11,480 bases of DNA from an uncultured Eubacteriales bacterium (lineage in GTDB: Bacteria; Bacillota; Clostridia; Oscillospirales; Oscillospiraceae). This document shows positions 1-5,441 of the stretch, one piece after another. Position 1 is the first letter of the stretch; each line of letters starts with the position of its first letter. A program made the translations under genes and the position numbers. The DNA lies in contig URGL01000070.1 in the NCBI GenBank assembly GCA_900547405.1, positions 1 to 11,480 on the forward strand, in the 5' to 3' direction. Below the pieces are notes generated by a model that was not told where the DNA came from, made no database searches, and saw only the letters and a list, made by a program, of their open reading frames with translations.

Positions 1-1
1 T

Positions 2-57
2 CACGCCTTACGGCGTGCCACCTTCCCCGTGGGGGAAGGCGACCTCCGGCGGGGGTT
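2..57. repeat. GC-rich double-hairpin repeat, left-edge copy
   Basis: Two inverted repeats lie next to each other. CACGCC (2-7) pairs with GGCGTG (12-17), and CCTTCCCC (21-28) pairs with GGGGAAGG (32-39) around a 3-base loop. The flank at 40-57, a CTCCGGCGGGGGTT-type stretch, closely resembles the right arm of the composite hairpin at 5384-5436, but the matching left arm is absent here. This copy therefore looks like a mosaic of repeat modules. No gene is seen here; the neighbouring gene to the left is outside the window. It could be the terminator region of that gene. Confidence 0.6.
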
Positions 58-96
58 CTCTAACGGGTGTGGGGCGGGACCCAGAACCGACCTGAT

Positions 97-145
97 GCCG
101 CCCCTCTTCCGCCGCCTGCGGCGGCACCTTCCCCCAGGGGAAGGT
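97..145 (+). repeat. GC-rich double-hairpin repeat beside the phosphate transporter stop codon
   Basis: Two hairpins in tandem: CCGCCGC (109-115) with GCGGCGG (118-124), then ACCTTCCCC (126-134) with GGGGAAGGT (137-145). The block is nearly identical, in inverted orientation, to 11426-11473 at the other end of the window. It starts 8 bases beyond the transporter stop codon (TAA at 155-153). Read from that gene, the hairpins are not followed by a U-run, so this is not a textbook intrinsic terminator, although it could still stabilise the 3' end. The family resembles REP-like intergenic repeats. Its mobility is unknown. Confidence 0.7.
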
Positions 146-152
146 CAGGGGG

Positions 153-1928
153 TTACGGCAGAAGATACACGTTCTTCAGCCGCTTATACTCCTCCCGGAA
201 CCAGGGGTCCTCTCCCTTGGTGGTGAGGTTCAGGTATTCGTGGGTCTCGTACTCATCGGCGTGGACCTCGATGAGGCACACGGCCACATTGGAGCAATGG
301 TCCGATACCCGCTCGTAGCCGGTGAGGATGTCCTCCAGAATGAGCCCCGCCTCCAGGGAACAGGCACCCCGGCGCAGGCGCTCGATGTGGCGCTGGCGCA
401 TCTCAATGCTCAGCTTGTCGATGACCTCTTCCAGAGGCTCCACCCCCCGGGCCCGGCCCGTATCGTCCGTGGCGAAGACGCTGACGGTCAGGTCCAGAAT
501 GTCACTGACGGCCTTGCCATAGATCCCCAGCTCCCGGCGGCTCTCCTCGGAGAGAGACAGGCCCTTGTCGTAGAGCTCCTTGGCGGATTCCGCCAGATTG
601 ATGGCGTGGTCAGAGATCCGCTCAAAGTCGTTGATGCAGTGCATGAGGATGGTCAGTGTCCGGCTGTCCGCCTTGTTCAGGTCCCGGCTGGACAGCTTCA
701 CCAGGTAGGTGCCCAGCACATCCTCATAGCTGTCCGCCTCCTGCTCCATGGCGGCTACGGTATCCACGCCCTTTTCGGAGTAGTTTCCAAGCACGTCCAT
801 AGCCGTCTGGAAGGAGTTCCGGGCCAGGTCCGCCATGTGGTCCACGGCATCCTTGCAAAGGCTCATGGCAAAGGAGGGCCGGTCCAGGAACCGCTCGTCC
901 AGGGCAAGCAGAGGCGCGGGCAGGGTCTTCCCCTCCCCCTTTTCGGCTTTGCCCTGGGGGACGCTGAAGGTGGCCAGCTTCACCAGCACATCGGAGAAGG
1001 GGAACAGTACCATGGTACAGCCGATGTTGAAGAGGCTGTGGATCACGGCCACGTCCGCCGCTCCGGCGGCCCGGGACAGGAAGGCAAAGGGGAAGAAGGC
1101 GTTACAGGTATAGAATACCACAGTAAAGAGCAAAGTGCCAACTAAATTAAAATAAAGATGGATCAGGGAGGCCCGGCGGGCGTTCTTGTTGGCTCCGATG
1201 GAGGACAGCAGGGCCGTGACGCAGGTGCCGATGTTCTGGCCCATGATGATGGGGATGGCCGTGCCGAAGCTCACCGCCCCGGTGACGCACAGGGCCTGAA
1301 GGATGCCCACGGAAGCGGAGGAGGACTGGATCACCGCCGTCAGCAGGGCACCTGCCGCCATGCCCAGGATGGGATTGGAGAAGGCGGTGAGGATGCCGGT
1401 AAAGTGCTCGTCCTGGGCCAGGGGGGACACGGCGGAGCTCATGGCCTCCATACCGAACATCAGGATGGCAAAGCCCGCCAGGATGGTGCCTACGTTCTTC
1501 CGCCGCTCGCTCTTTCCGGCGGTCATGGTCAGGATCACGCCCACCGCCGCCAGAATGGGAGAGAAGGAGCTGGGCTTCAAGAGCTTCAGCAGCAGGCTGC
1601 TGCCCTCAATGCCCACAAGGGACAGCATCCAGGAGGTCACCGTGGTGCCGATGTTGGCGCCCATGATGATGCCCACTGCCTGCTGCAAATTCATAATGCC
1701 GGAGTTGACGAAGCCCACCACCATGACCGTAGTCGCTGAGGAGGACTGGATCACCGCCGTGACCATCAGGCCCAGCAGCACCGCCATGATCTTCTTTTTT
1801 GTCAGCTTTTCCAGGATCTGCTCCAGCCGGCCGCCGGAGAGCATCACCAGTCCGTCGCCCATGGCGGACATTCCGTAAAGGAACAGCGCCAGCCCGCCGA
1901 TGAGATTCAGTACCCCAAAAATATCCAT
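153..1928 (-). CDS. Na+/phosphate cotransporter family protein with PhoU-like C-terminal domain
   Basis: A 591-residue inner-membrane protein expected to couple sodium influx to inorganic phosphate uptake (NptA/SLC34-like Na/Pi cotransporter family). Residues 1-325 are strongly hydrophobic and contain the family's internal duplication. The QSSS signature occurs at 61-64 and 201-204, each followed about 30 residues later by a G-x-NIGT motif (90-95 and 230-235). Residues from about 350 to 555 form a cytoplasmic helical PhoU-like region with two E-R-x-SDH-type motifs, near 436-441 and 539-544, which in PhoU proteins bind metal. The length is normal for the fused bacterial form. The start is supported by an AGGA-type ribosome site (minus strand, 1939-1936) 7 bases upstream. 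The gene is monocistronic and divergent from a small membrane protein. The TTTAC-rich region upstream (1996-2084) suggests phosphate-starvation control, which is inference. No phosphatase or pst gene is adjacent, so the assignment rests on family features. Confidence 0.93.
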   Translation of the reverse strand: MDIFGVLNLIGGLALFLYGMSAMGDGLVMLSGGRLEQILEKLTKKKIMAVLLGLMVTAVIQSSSATTVMVVGFVNSGIMNLQQAVGIIMGANIGTTVTSWMLSLVGIEGSSLLLKLLKPSSFSPILAAVGVILTMTAGKSERRKNVGTILAGFAILMFGMEAMSSAVSPLAQDEHFTGILTAFSNPILGMAAGALLTAVIQSSSASVGILQALCVTGAVSFGTAIPIIMGQNIGTCVTALLSSIGANKNARRASLIHLYFNLVGTLLFTVVFYTCNAFFPFAFLSRAAGAADVAVIHSLFNIGCTMVLFPFSDVLVKLATFSVPQGKAEKGEGKTLPAPLLALDERFLDRPSFAMSLCKDAVDHMADLARNSFQTAMDVLGNYSEKGVDTVAAMEQEADSYEDVLGTYLVKLSSRDLNKADSRTLTILMHCINDFERISDHAINLAESAKELYDKGLSLSEESRRELGIYGKAVSDILDLTVSVFATDDTGRARGVEPLEEVIDKLSIEMRQRHIERLRRGACSLEAGLILEDILTGYERVSDHCSNVAVCLIEVHADEYETHEYLNLTTKGEDPWFREEYKRLKNVYLLP

Positions 1929-1995
1929 AGTCGTTTCCTTTTTCTTTCCGGGAACCTTCGTTCCCTGTTTTCTGCCTATAGTCTATTTGTAACGC

Positions 1996-2084
1996 GTAAA
2001 GCCTGGATTGGGTTTTGTGTAAAGGCCGTGTAAAATTTACAAACTTTACATTCCTTTTACCCTTAGGCTGTTGCGGCTTTTACC
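1996..2084. promoter_or_regulatory. Array of seven TTTAC half-sites; candidate Pho-type operator
   Basis: On the minus strand TTTAC starts at 2034, 2023 and 2000 (steps of 11 and 23). On the plus strand it starts at 2036, 2045, 2056 and 2079; the last three have the same steps of 11 and 23. The two sets mirror each other around about 2039.5. A perfect 13-bp palindrome, TGTAAAaTTTACA, lies at 2029-2041. PhoP/PhoB-type regulators bind TT(A/T)ACA-like direct repeats with an 11-bp period, and the first downstream gene on the minus strand is a phosphate transporter, so a Pho box is the best guess. I could not place a convincing -35/-10 pair for either divergent gene here. Confidence 0.45.
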
Positions 2085-2110
2085 TGCCGGGAGTAAGCTT
2101 CCCGAAAAAA

Positions 2111-2115
2111 GGAGG
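2111..2115 (+). promoter_or_regulatory. Ribosome binding site deciding the start of the small membrane protein
   Basis: AAAAAAGGAGG ends at 2115, 9 bases before the ATG at 2125. The frame stays open upstream to a TTG at 2071, but that codon has no comparable ribosome site. The ATG at 2125 is therefore the preferred start. Confidence 0.7.
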
Positions 2116-2124
2116 CAGAAAAGA

Positions 2125-2358
2125 ATGAAACGTTTTTGGAATTGGATCGATGGAATGGATCTGGCCGCGGAAAAGAAGTATACCCTTTGTCTGTGGATAT
2201 TGGGCATTGCTCTGGCCCTGGCGGGGAGCGCCCTGTATCTGGCCCTGGCCTGGACGGCCAAGCTGGGCCTGGATTGGCTGCCGGTCCTGGCCGGCTGGCC
2301 CGTGCTTCTCAGCTGGGTTGGAGTGTTCCTCTACGGATGCCGGCATCCGTTTCACTGA
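2125..2358 (+). CDS. Small two-helix membrane protein, function unknown
   Basis: A 77-residue product that I do not recognise. It has a short, charged, Trp-rich N-terminus (residues 1-18, opening MKRFWNW). Two hydrophobic segments follow, at about 19-43 and 49-71, joined by a short loop containing one Lys, and the tail ends in a His/Arg-bearing stretch (CRHPFH). A hairpin-like integral membrane protein is the likely topology. Support for it being a real gene comes from the strong ribosome site 9 bases upstream, start and stop codons that fill the gap between two genes, and a clear membrane-protein composition. It is divergent from the phosphate transporter and shares the TTTAC-rich region with it, so joint regulation is possible. 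tcdA downstream has its own promoter 36 bases after this stop codon, and I see no strong terminator between them. Confidence 0.65.
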   Translation: MKRFWNWIDGMDLAAEKKYTLCLWILGIALALAGSALYLALAWTAKLGLDWLPVLAGWPVLLSWVGVFLYGCRHPFH

Positions 2359-2394
2359 GGCACCAAAGCCCTCTCCGAGCGTAAAAAAAGTTTA

Positions 2395-2423
2395 TTGACA
2401 AGCTAGGTTTTTCGGCGTATGAT
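2395..2423 (+). promoter_or_regulatory. Consensus sigma-A promoter for tcdA
   Basis: A perfect -35 TTGACA (2395-2400), a 17-base spacer, and a -10 TATGAT (2418-2423) with one mismatch to TATAAT. The expected transcription start is near 2430, giving a leader of about 30 bases that contains the AAGGAG ribosome site (2448-2453). Because the transcript starts after 2424, the in-frame ATG at 2424 cannot serve as the start of translation. Confidence 0.88.
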
Positions 2424-2459
2424 TTGGAACAGAAAAGTCATATCATTAAGGAGAAATCT

Positions 2460-3221
2460 ATGCTGAATCAGTTTTCCAGAACGGAATTGCTGTTTGGGAA
2501 GGAAGCCATGGACCGTCTGGGGGCCTCCCGTGTGGCCGTGTTTGGCATTGGGGGCGTTGGGGGCTATGTCTGCGAGGCCCTGGTCCGCAGCGGCGTAGGG
2601 GCCATTGACCTGGTGGATGACGACCGGGTGTGCCTGACCAACCTGAACCGGCAGATCATTGCCACCCGGAAAACCCTTGGGCAATTGAAGGTAGAGGCCA
2701 TGAAGGACCGGATCCTGGAGATCAACCCCAATGTGCAGGTGACGACCCACCCCTGCTTCTTCCTGCCGGAAAACGCGGATACCTTTGACTTTGAGGCCTA
2801 CGACTATGTGGTGGACGCGGTGGATACCGTCTCCGCCAAGCTGGCCCTGGTGGAGCAGTGCGCCAGGACCCACACCCCCATTATCAGCTCCATGGGAGCC
2901 GGAAACAAGCTGGACCCCGCCGCCTTCCAGGTAGCGGATATCTACAAGACCCGGGTGGACCCCCTGGCCCGGGTCATGCGCCGGGAGCTCAAGAAGCGGG
3001 GGATCAAAAAGCTGAAGGTCGTCTACTCCGAGGAGGAGCCCATCCGGCCCCTGGAGGATATATCCATCAGCTGCCGGTCCCACTGCATCTGCCCTCCGGG
3101 CACCCAGCGCCACTGCACCGACCGCCGGGACATCCCAGGCAGCAACGCCTTCGTCCCCGCCGTGGCAGGGCTCATCCTGGCGGGAGAGGTCATCAAGGAC
3201 CTGAGTAAGGAGCGCCCATAG
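2460..3221 (+). CDS. tcdA: tRNA threonylcarbamoyladenosine dehydratase (TcdA/CsdL, E1-like)
   Basis: A 253-residue cytoplasmic enzyme of the ThiF/MoeB/E1-like family. It uses ATP to cyclise N6-threonylcarbamoyladenosine at tRNA position 37 to the ct6A hydantoin form. The N-terminus (SRTELLFG, residues 6-13) is typical of TcdA. The nucleotide-binding glycine motif GIGGVG is at 29-34. The acidic end of the second strand is at 52-55 (VDDDR at 52-56), followed by N-x-N-RQ at 61-65, which holds the catalytic Arg. D119 and D122 (VVDAVDT) match the Mg/ATP site, and the C-terminal GSNAFVPAVAGLILAGEV (227-244) is the family ending. A four-Cys cluster (C205, C209, C211, C219) sits before that ending and may bind a metal. 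The start at 2460 follows AAGGAG by 6 bases. The gene is a single transcription unit, with a promoter at 2395-2423 and a terminator at 3234-3262. ThiF and MoeB are unlikely because no partner gene is near and the RQ/VPAVAGL pattern fits TcdA. Confidence 0.92.
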   Translation: MLNQFSRTELLFGKEAMDRLGASRVAVFGIGGVGGYVCEALVRSGVGAIDLVDDDRVCLTNLNRQIIATRKTLGQLKVEAMKDRILEINPNVQVTTHPCFFLPENADTFDFEAYDYVVDAVDTVSAKLALVEQCARTHTPIISSMGAGNKLDPAAFQVADIYKTRVDPLARVMRRELKKRGIKKLKVVYSEEEPIRPLEDISISCRSHCICPPGTQRHCTDRRDIPGSNAFVPAVAGLILAGEVIKDLSKERP

Positions 3222-3233
3222 CCCAGAAACAGG

Positions 3234-3262
3234 CACCTCTGCCGGAAGGCAGGGGTGTTTTT
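3234..3262 (+). terminator. Rho-independent terminator of tcdA
   Basis: CACCTCTGCC (3234-3243) pairs with GGCAGGGGTG (3248-3257), a 10-bp stem with one G-U pair, closed by a GGAA tetraloop. It is followed by five T residues (3258-3262) and lies 12 bases after the tcdA stop codon. Confidence 0.9.
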
Positions 3263-3317
3263 CACTTCTGTACAAAAAGACAGATATGGCATATCGATTT
3301 TCTGATATTTTCAGAGG

Positions 3318-3345
3318 TTGCATATTATAAAATTTCTGCTATAAT
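3318..3345 (+). promoter_or_regulatory. Extended -10 promoter for the flavin lipoprotein reductase
   Basis: A perfect TATAAT (3340-3345) is preceded by TGC (3337-3339), making an extended -10 element. The -35 is weak: TTGCAT at 3318-3323 with a 16-base spacer. The transcription start is expected near 3352, giving a leader of about 59 bases. Confidence 0.8.
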
Positions 3346-3354
3346 AGCACCGCT

Positions 3355-3380
3355 GGGCCGTGGAATCATGTTACGGACCC
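3355..3380 (+). promoter_or_regulatory. Stem-loop at the 5' end of the reductase mRNA
   Basis: GGGCCGT (3355-3361) pairs with ACGGaCCC (3373-3380), giving 7 bp with one bulged A and an 11-base loop. It begins only a few bases after the predicted transcription start. Such 5'-proximal hairpins can slow mRNA decay in Gram-positive bacteria; that role is inference. It does not cover the ribosome site (AGGAAGG, 3396-3402). Confidence 0.45.
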
Positions 3381-3410
3381 GGAAATGCATTTCATAGGAA
3401 GGAAAAAGAC

Positions 3411-5312
3411 ATGAAAAAAAGCAAGATCCTGATTTCTCTGGTTCTGGCCTGCATGATGCTGCTGTCCGCCTGCGGCGGATCCGCTCCTGCGGCCACCACC
3501 GAAGCTGCCGCCCCCGCGGCTGCCAGCTACACCGGCACTGCCCAGGGCATGGGCGGTGAGGTCAGCGTCACTCTGACCATCGAAAACGGTGTCATCACCG
3601 ACTGCGTCGCCACCGGCGACAAGGAGACCGACGGCATTGGCAGCGTTGTCATTGCCCAGTTCCCCGCCCAGGTTGTGGAAGGCAACACCATCAACCTGGA
3701 TGCCGTTTCCGGTGCTACCATTACCTCCAACGCCTTCATCGAGGCTGCCAAGGCCGCTCTGACCGCTGCCGGGCTGAACCCCGATGACTACATGACTAAG
3801 GTCGCTGCCGCCGCTGCCGGTGACGTGACCAAGGAAGCCGACGTGGTCATCGTCGGTGCCGGCGGCGCCGGTATGACCGCCGCTATGACCGCTTCCGACG
3901 CCGGTAAGAGCGTCATCATCCTGGAGAGCCAGGCCATGGTTGGCGGCAACTCCGTCCGGTCCACCGGCGGCATGAACGCTGCCAAGACCGTTTACCAGGA
4001 CGAGAACGAGTTTGCTGAGGGTGCCGGTGTGGAGAAGATGCTGAAGTCCGCTGCCGACAACTACGCCGACAACGAATTCATCACCTCTCTGGCTGCCACC
4101 GTGGCCCAGCAGTGGGCCGACTACCAGGCCAACCCCGTGGGCTACTTCGACAGCGTGGAGCTGATGGAGCTGGACACCATGGTAGGCGGCAAGGGCATCA
4201 ACAACCCTGAGCTGGTCAAGACCCTGGTAGAGGGCACCGCTCCCGCCATTGACTGGCTGGATGAGAACGGTATGTCCCTGCACAACGTGGCTGCCTTCGG
4301 CGGCGCTTCCGTCAAGCGGATCCATCGCCCTGTGAACGAAGAGGGCAAGGTTGTCTCCGTAGGCGCTTACCTGGTGCCTCTGATGGAGAAGGCCTGCCAG
4401 GACCGTGGCGTGGAGTTCATCCTGAACACCACCGCCGACACCATTCTGACTGATGCCAACGGCCAGGCCGTGGGTGTCTCCGGCACCGACAAGGACGGCA
4501 ACGCCGTTACCGTCAACGCAAAGGCTGTTGTCCTGGCCACCGGCGGCTTCGGCGCCAACCTGGACATGGTCGCCAGCTACAAGCCTGATCTGAAGGGCTT
4601 CATGACCACCAACGCCCCCGGAATCCAGGGCCAGGGCATTGCCATGGCTACCGCCATCGGTGCCGCTACCGTGGATATGGACCAGATCCAGATCCATCCC
4701 ACTGTGGAAGCCAACACTGCCGCTCTGATCACCGAAGGCCTCCGTGGCGACGGCGCTATCCTGGTGAATGCCAACGGCGAGCGCTTCACCGACGAAGTTT
4801 CCACCCGTGACAAGGTTTCCGCCGCTGAGATCGCTCAGCCCGGCAGCTTCAGCTGGCTGATCGTGGACCAGGCCATGGCCGATGCCTCCAACGTCATCCA
4901 GGGCTACATCACCAAGGGCTACACCAAGCAGGGCGCTACCTACGAGGAGCTGGCCAAGGAGATCGAGGTCGATCCCGCCACCTTCGCCGCCACCATGGAG
5001 AAGTGGAACGGCTGCGTAGAGGCTAAGACCGATGCCGACTTCGGCCGCACCAGCTTCGCCAACCCCCTGAACACCGCTCCCTACTACGCCATCAAGGTTT
5101 CCGCCGGTGTGCACCACACCATGGGCGGCGTAGTCATCAACTCCTCCACCGAAGTGCTGAAGGAAGATGGCTCCGTCATCCCCGGCCTGTTCGCTGCCGG
5201 TGAGGTCACCGGAGGCGTCCACGGCGCCAACCGTCTGGGCGGCACCGCCGTTGCCGACTTTGTGGTCTTTGGCCGCATCGCCGGTGCCAGCGCCGCTGCT
5301 TTCGCCAAGTAA
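3411..5312 (+). CDS. Surface lipoprotein FMN/FAD reductase, fumarate-reductase type (flavocytochrome c-like, no haem)
   Basis: A 633-residue exported flavoprotein predicted to reduce an unsaturated carboxylate outside the membrane. Residues 1-21 are a lipoprotein signal with lipobox LSAC, so Cys21 would be lipidated. An Ala/Thr/Pro linker runs to about 38. Residues 39-120 are an FMN-binding domain with the ApbE flavinylation motif DAVSGAT (97-103), so Thr103 should carry covalent FMN. Residues 143-633 are a FAD-dependent reductase: GAGGAG at 149-154, E172 at the ribose-binding position, ATGGFG near 376-381, and GAxEVTGGVHGANRLGG-type ending near 596-611. From my recall of Shewanella Fcc3, its H365, T377, E378, R402, H504 and R544 correspond here to H429, T441, E442, R466, H568 and R608. 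That favours fumarate over urocanate. There is no CxxCH haem motif. The start is ATG 3411, 8 bases after AGGAAGG. The gene is monocistronic, with codon choice richer in GCT/GGT/CGT than its neighbours, suggesting high expression. The true substrate is uncertain. Confidence 0.88.
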   Translation: MKKSKILISLVLACMMLLSACGGSAPAATTEAAAPAAASYTGTAQGMGGEVSVTLTIENGVITDCVATGDKETDGIGSVVIAQFPAQVVEGNTINLDAVSGATITSNAFIEAAKAALTAAGLNPDDYMTKVAAAAAGDVTKEADVVIVGAGGAGMTAAMTASDAGKSVIILESQAMVGGNSVRSTGGMNAAKTVYQDENEFAEGAGVEKMLKSAADNYADNEFITSLAATVAQQWADYQANPVGYFDSVELMELDTMVGGKGINNPELVKTLVEGTAPAIDWLDENGMSLHNVAAFGGASVKRIHRPVNEEGKVVSVGAYLVPLMEKACQDRGVEFILNTTADTILTDANGQAVGVSGTDKDGNAVTVNAKAVVLATGGFGANLDMVASYKPDLKGFMTTNAPGIQGQGIAMATAIGAATVDMDQIQIHPTVEANTAALITEGLRGDGAILVNANGERFTDEVSTRDKVSAAEIAQPGSFSWLIVDQAMADASNVIQGYITKGYTKQGATYEELAKEIEVDPATFAATMEKWNGCVEAKTDADFGRTSFANPLNTAPYYAIKVSAGVHHTMGGVVINSSTEVLKEDGSVIPGLFAAGEVTGGVHGANRLGGTAVADFVVFGRIAGASAAAFAK

Positions 5313-5332
5313 TTGATCCCATAGCGCTTTTT

Positions 5333-5367
5333 GGGCCAGCGACTTCCGTCGCTGGCCCTTTCTTTTT
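5333..5367 (+). terminator. Strong rho-independent terminator of the reductase gene
   Basis: A perfect 11-bp stem, GGGCCAGCGAC (5333-5343) with GTCGCTGGCCC (5348-5358), has a TTCC loop and is followed by TTTCTTTTT. It lies 20 bases after the stop codon. On the other strand no T-run follows, so it works mainly for plus-strand transcripts. Confidence 0.93.
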
Positions 5368-5383
5368 GTCCTCATGTATGAAG

Positions 5384-5441
5384 CCCCCGCCGGGAGGTCG
5401 CCTTCCCCTCCGGGGAAGGCTTCCTCCCGGCGGGGGTTTTT
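5384..5441. terminator. Composite long hairpin between convergent genes
   Basis: A perfect 14-bp outer stem, CCCCCGCCGGGAGG (5384-5397) with CCTCCCGGCGGGGG (5423-5436), encloses a 9-bp inner stem, GCCTTCCCC (5400-5408) with GGGGAAGGC (5412-5420), around a TCC loop. A small 2x2 internal loop separates them. TTTTT follows at 5437-5441 on the plus strand, so it can act as a second terminator for the reductase transcript. Those T residues overlap the gltD stop codon (TAA at 5442-5440). For gltD the hairpin is directly 3' of the stop but lacks a trailing U-run, so it may protect the 3' end or terminate only weakly. The inner core matches the repeat family at both window ends. Confidence 0.8.

Noticed and set aside
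1..145. CRISPR array
   Set aside because: The repeats are self-complementary elements without regular spacers, and no cas-like gene is present.
1..152. Small open frames over the left-edge repeats (for example 29-226)
   Set aside because: They run through hairpin repeats and into the transporter gene on the other strand, with no ribosome site and arginine/proline-rich translations caused by GC repeats.
2029..2041. TnrA/GlnR-type nitrogen operator in the 2018-2060 region
   Set aside because: The sequence does not fit TGTNA-N7-TNACA spacing; the palindrome is only 13 bp and the flanking genes are not nitrogen genes.
2424..2459. ATG at 2424 as the start of TcdA
   Set aside because: It lies directly after the -10 box and before the expected transcription start, and family members begin near the LNQFSRTELL segment.
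3360..3410. GTG start at 3360 giving a 17-residue extension of the reductase
   Set aside because: It would bury the lipoprotein signal peptide, has no ribosome site, and lies inside the leader stem-loop; ATG 3411 has AGGAAGG at proper spacing.
3366..5375. A 669-codon open frame on the minus strand opposite the reductase gene
   Set aside because: The translation is a low-complexity Gly/Val/His mixture, typical of the complement of GCC/GGC-rich codons; the plus strand has all the expected signals.
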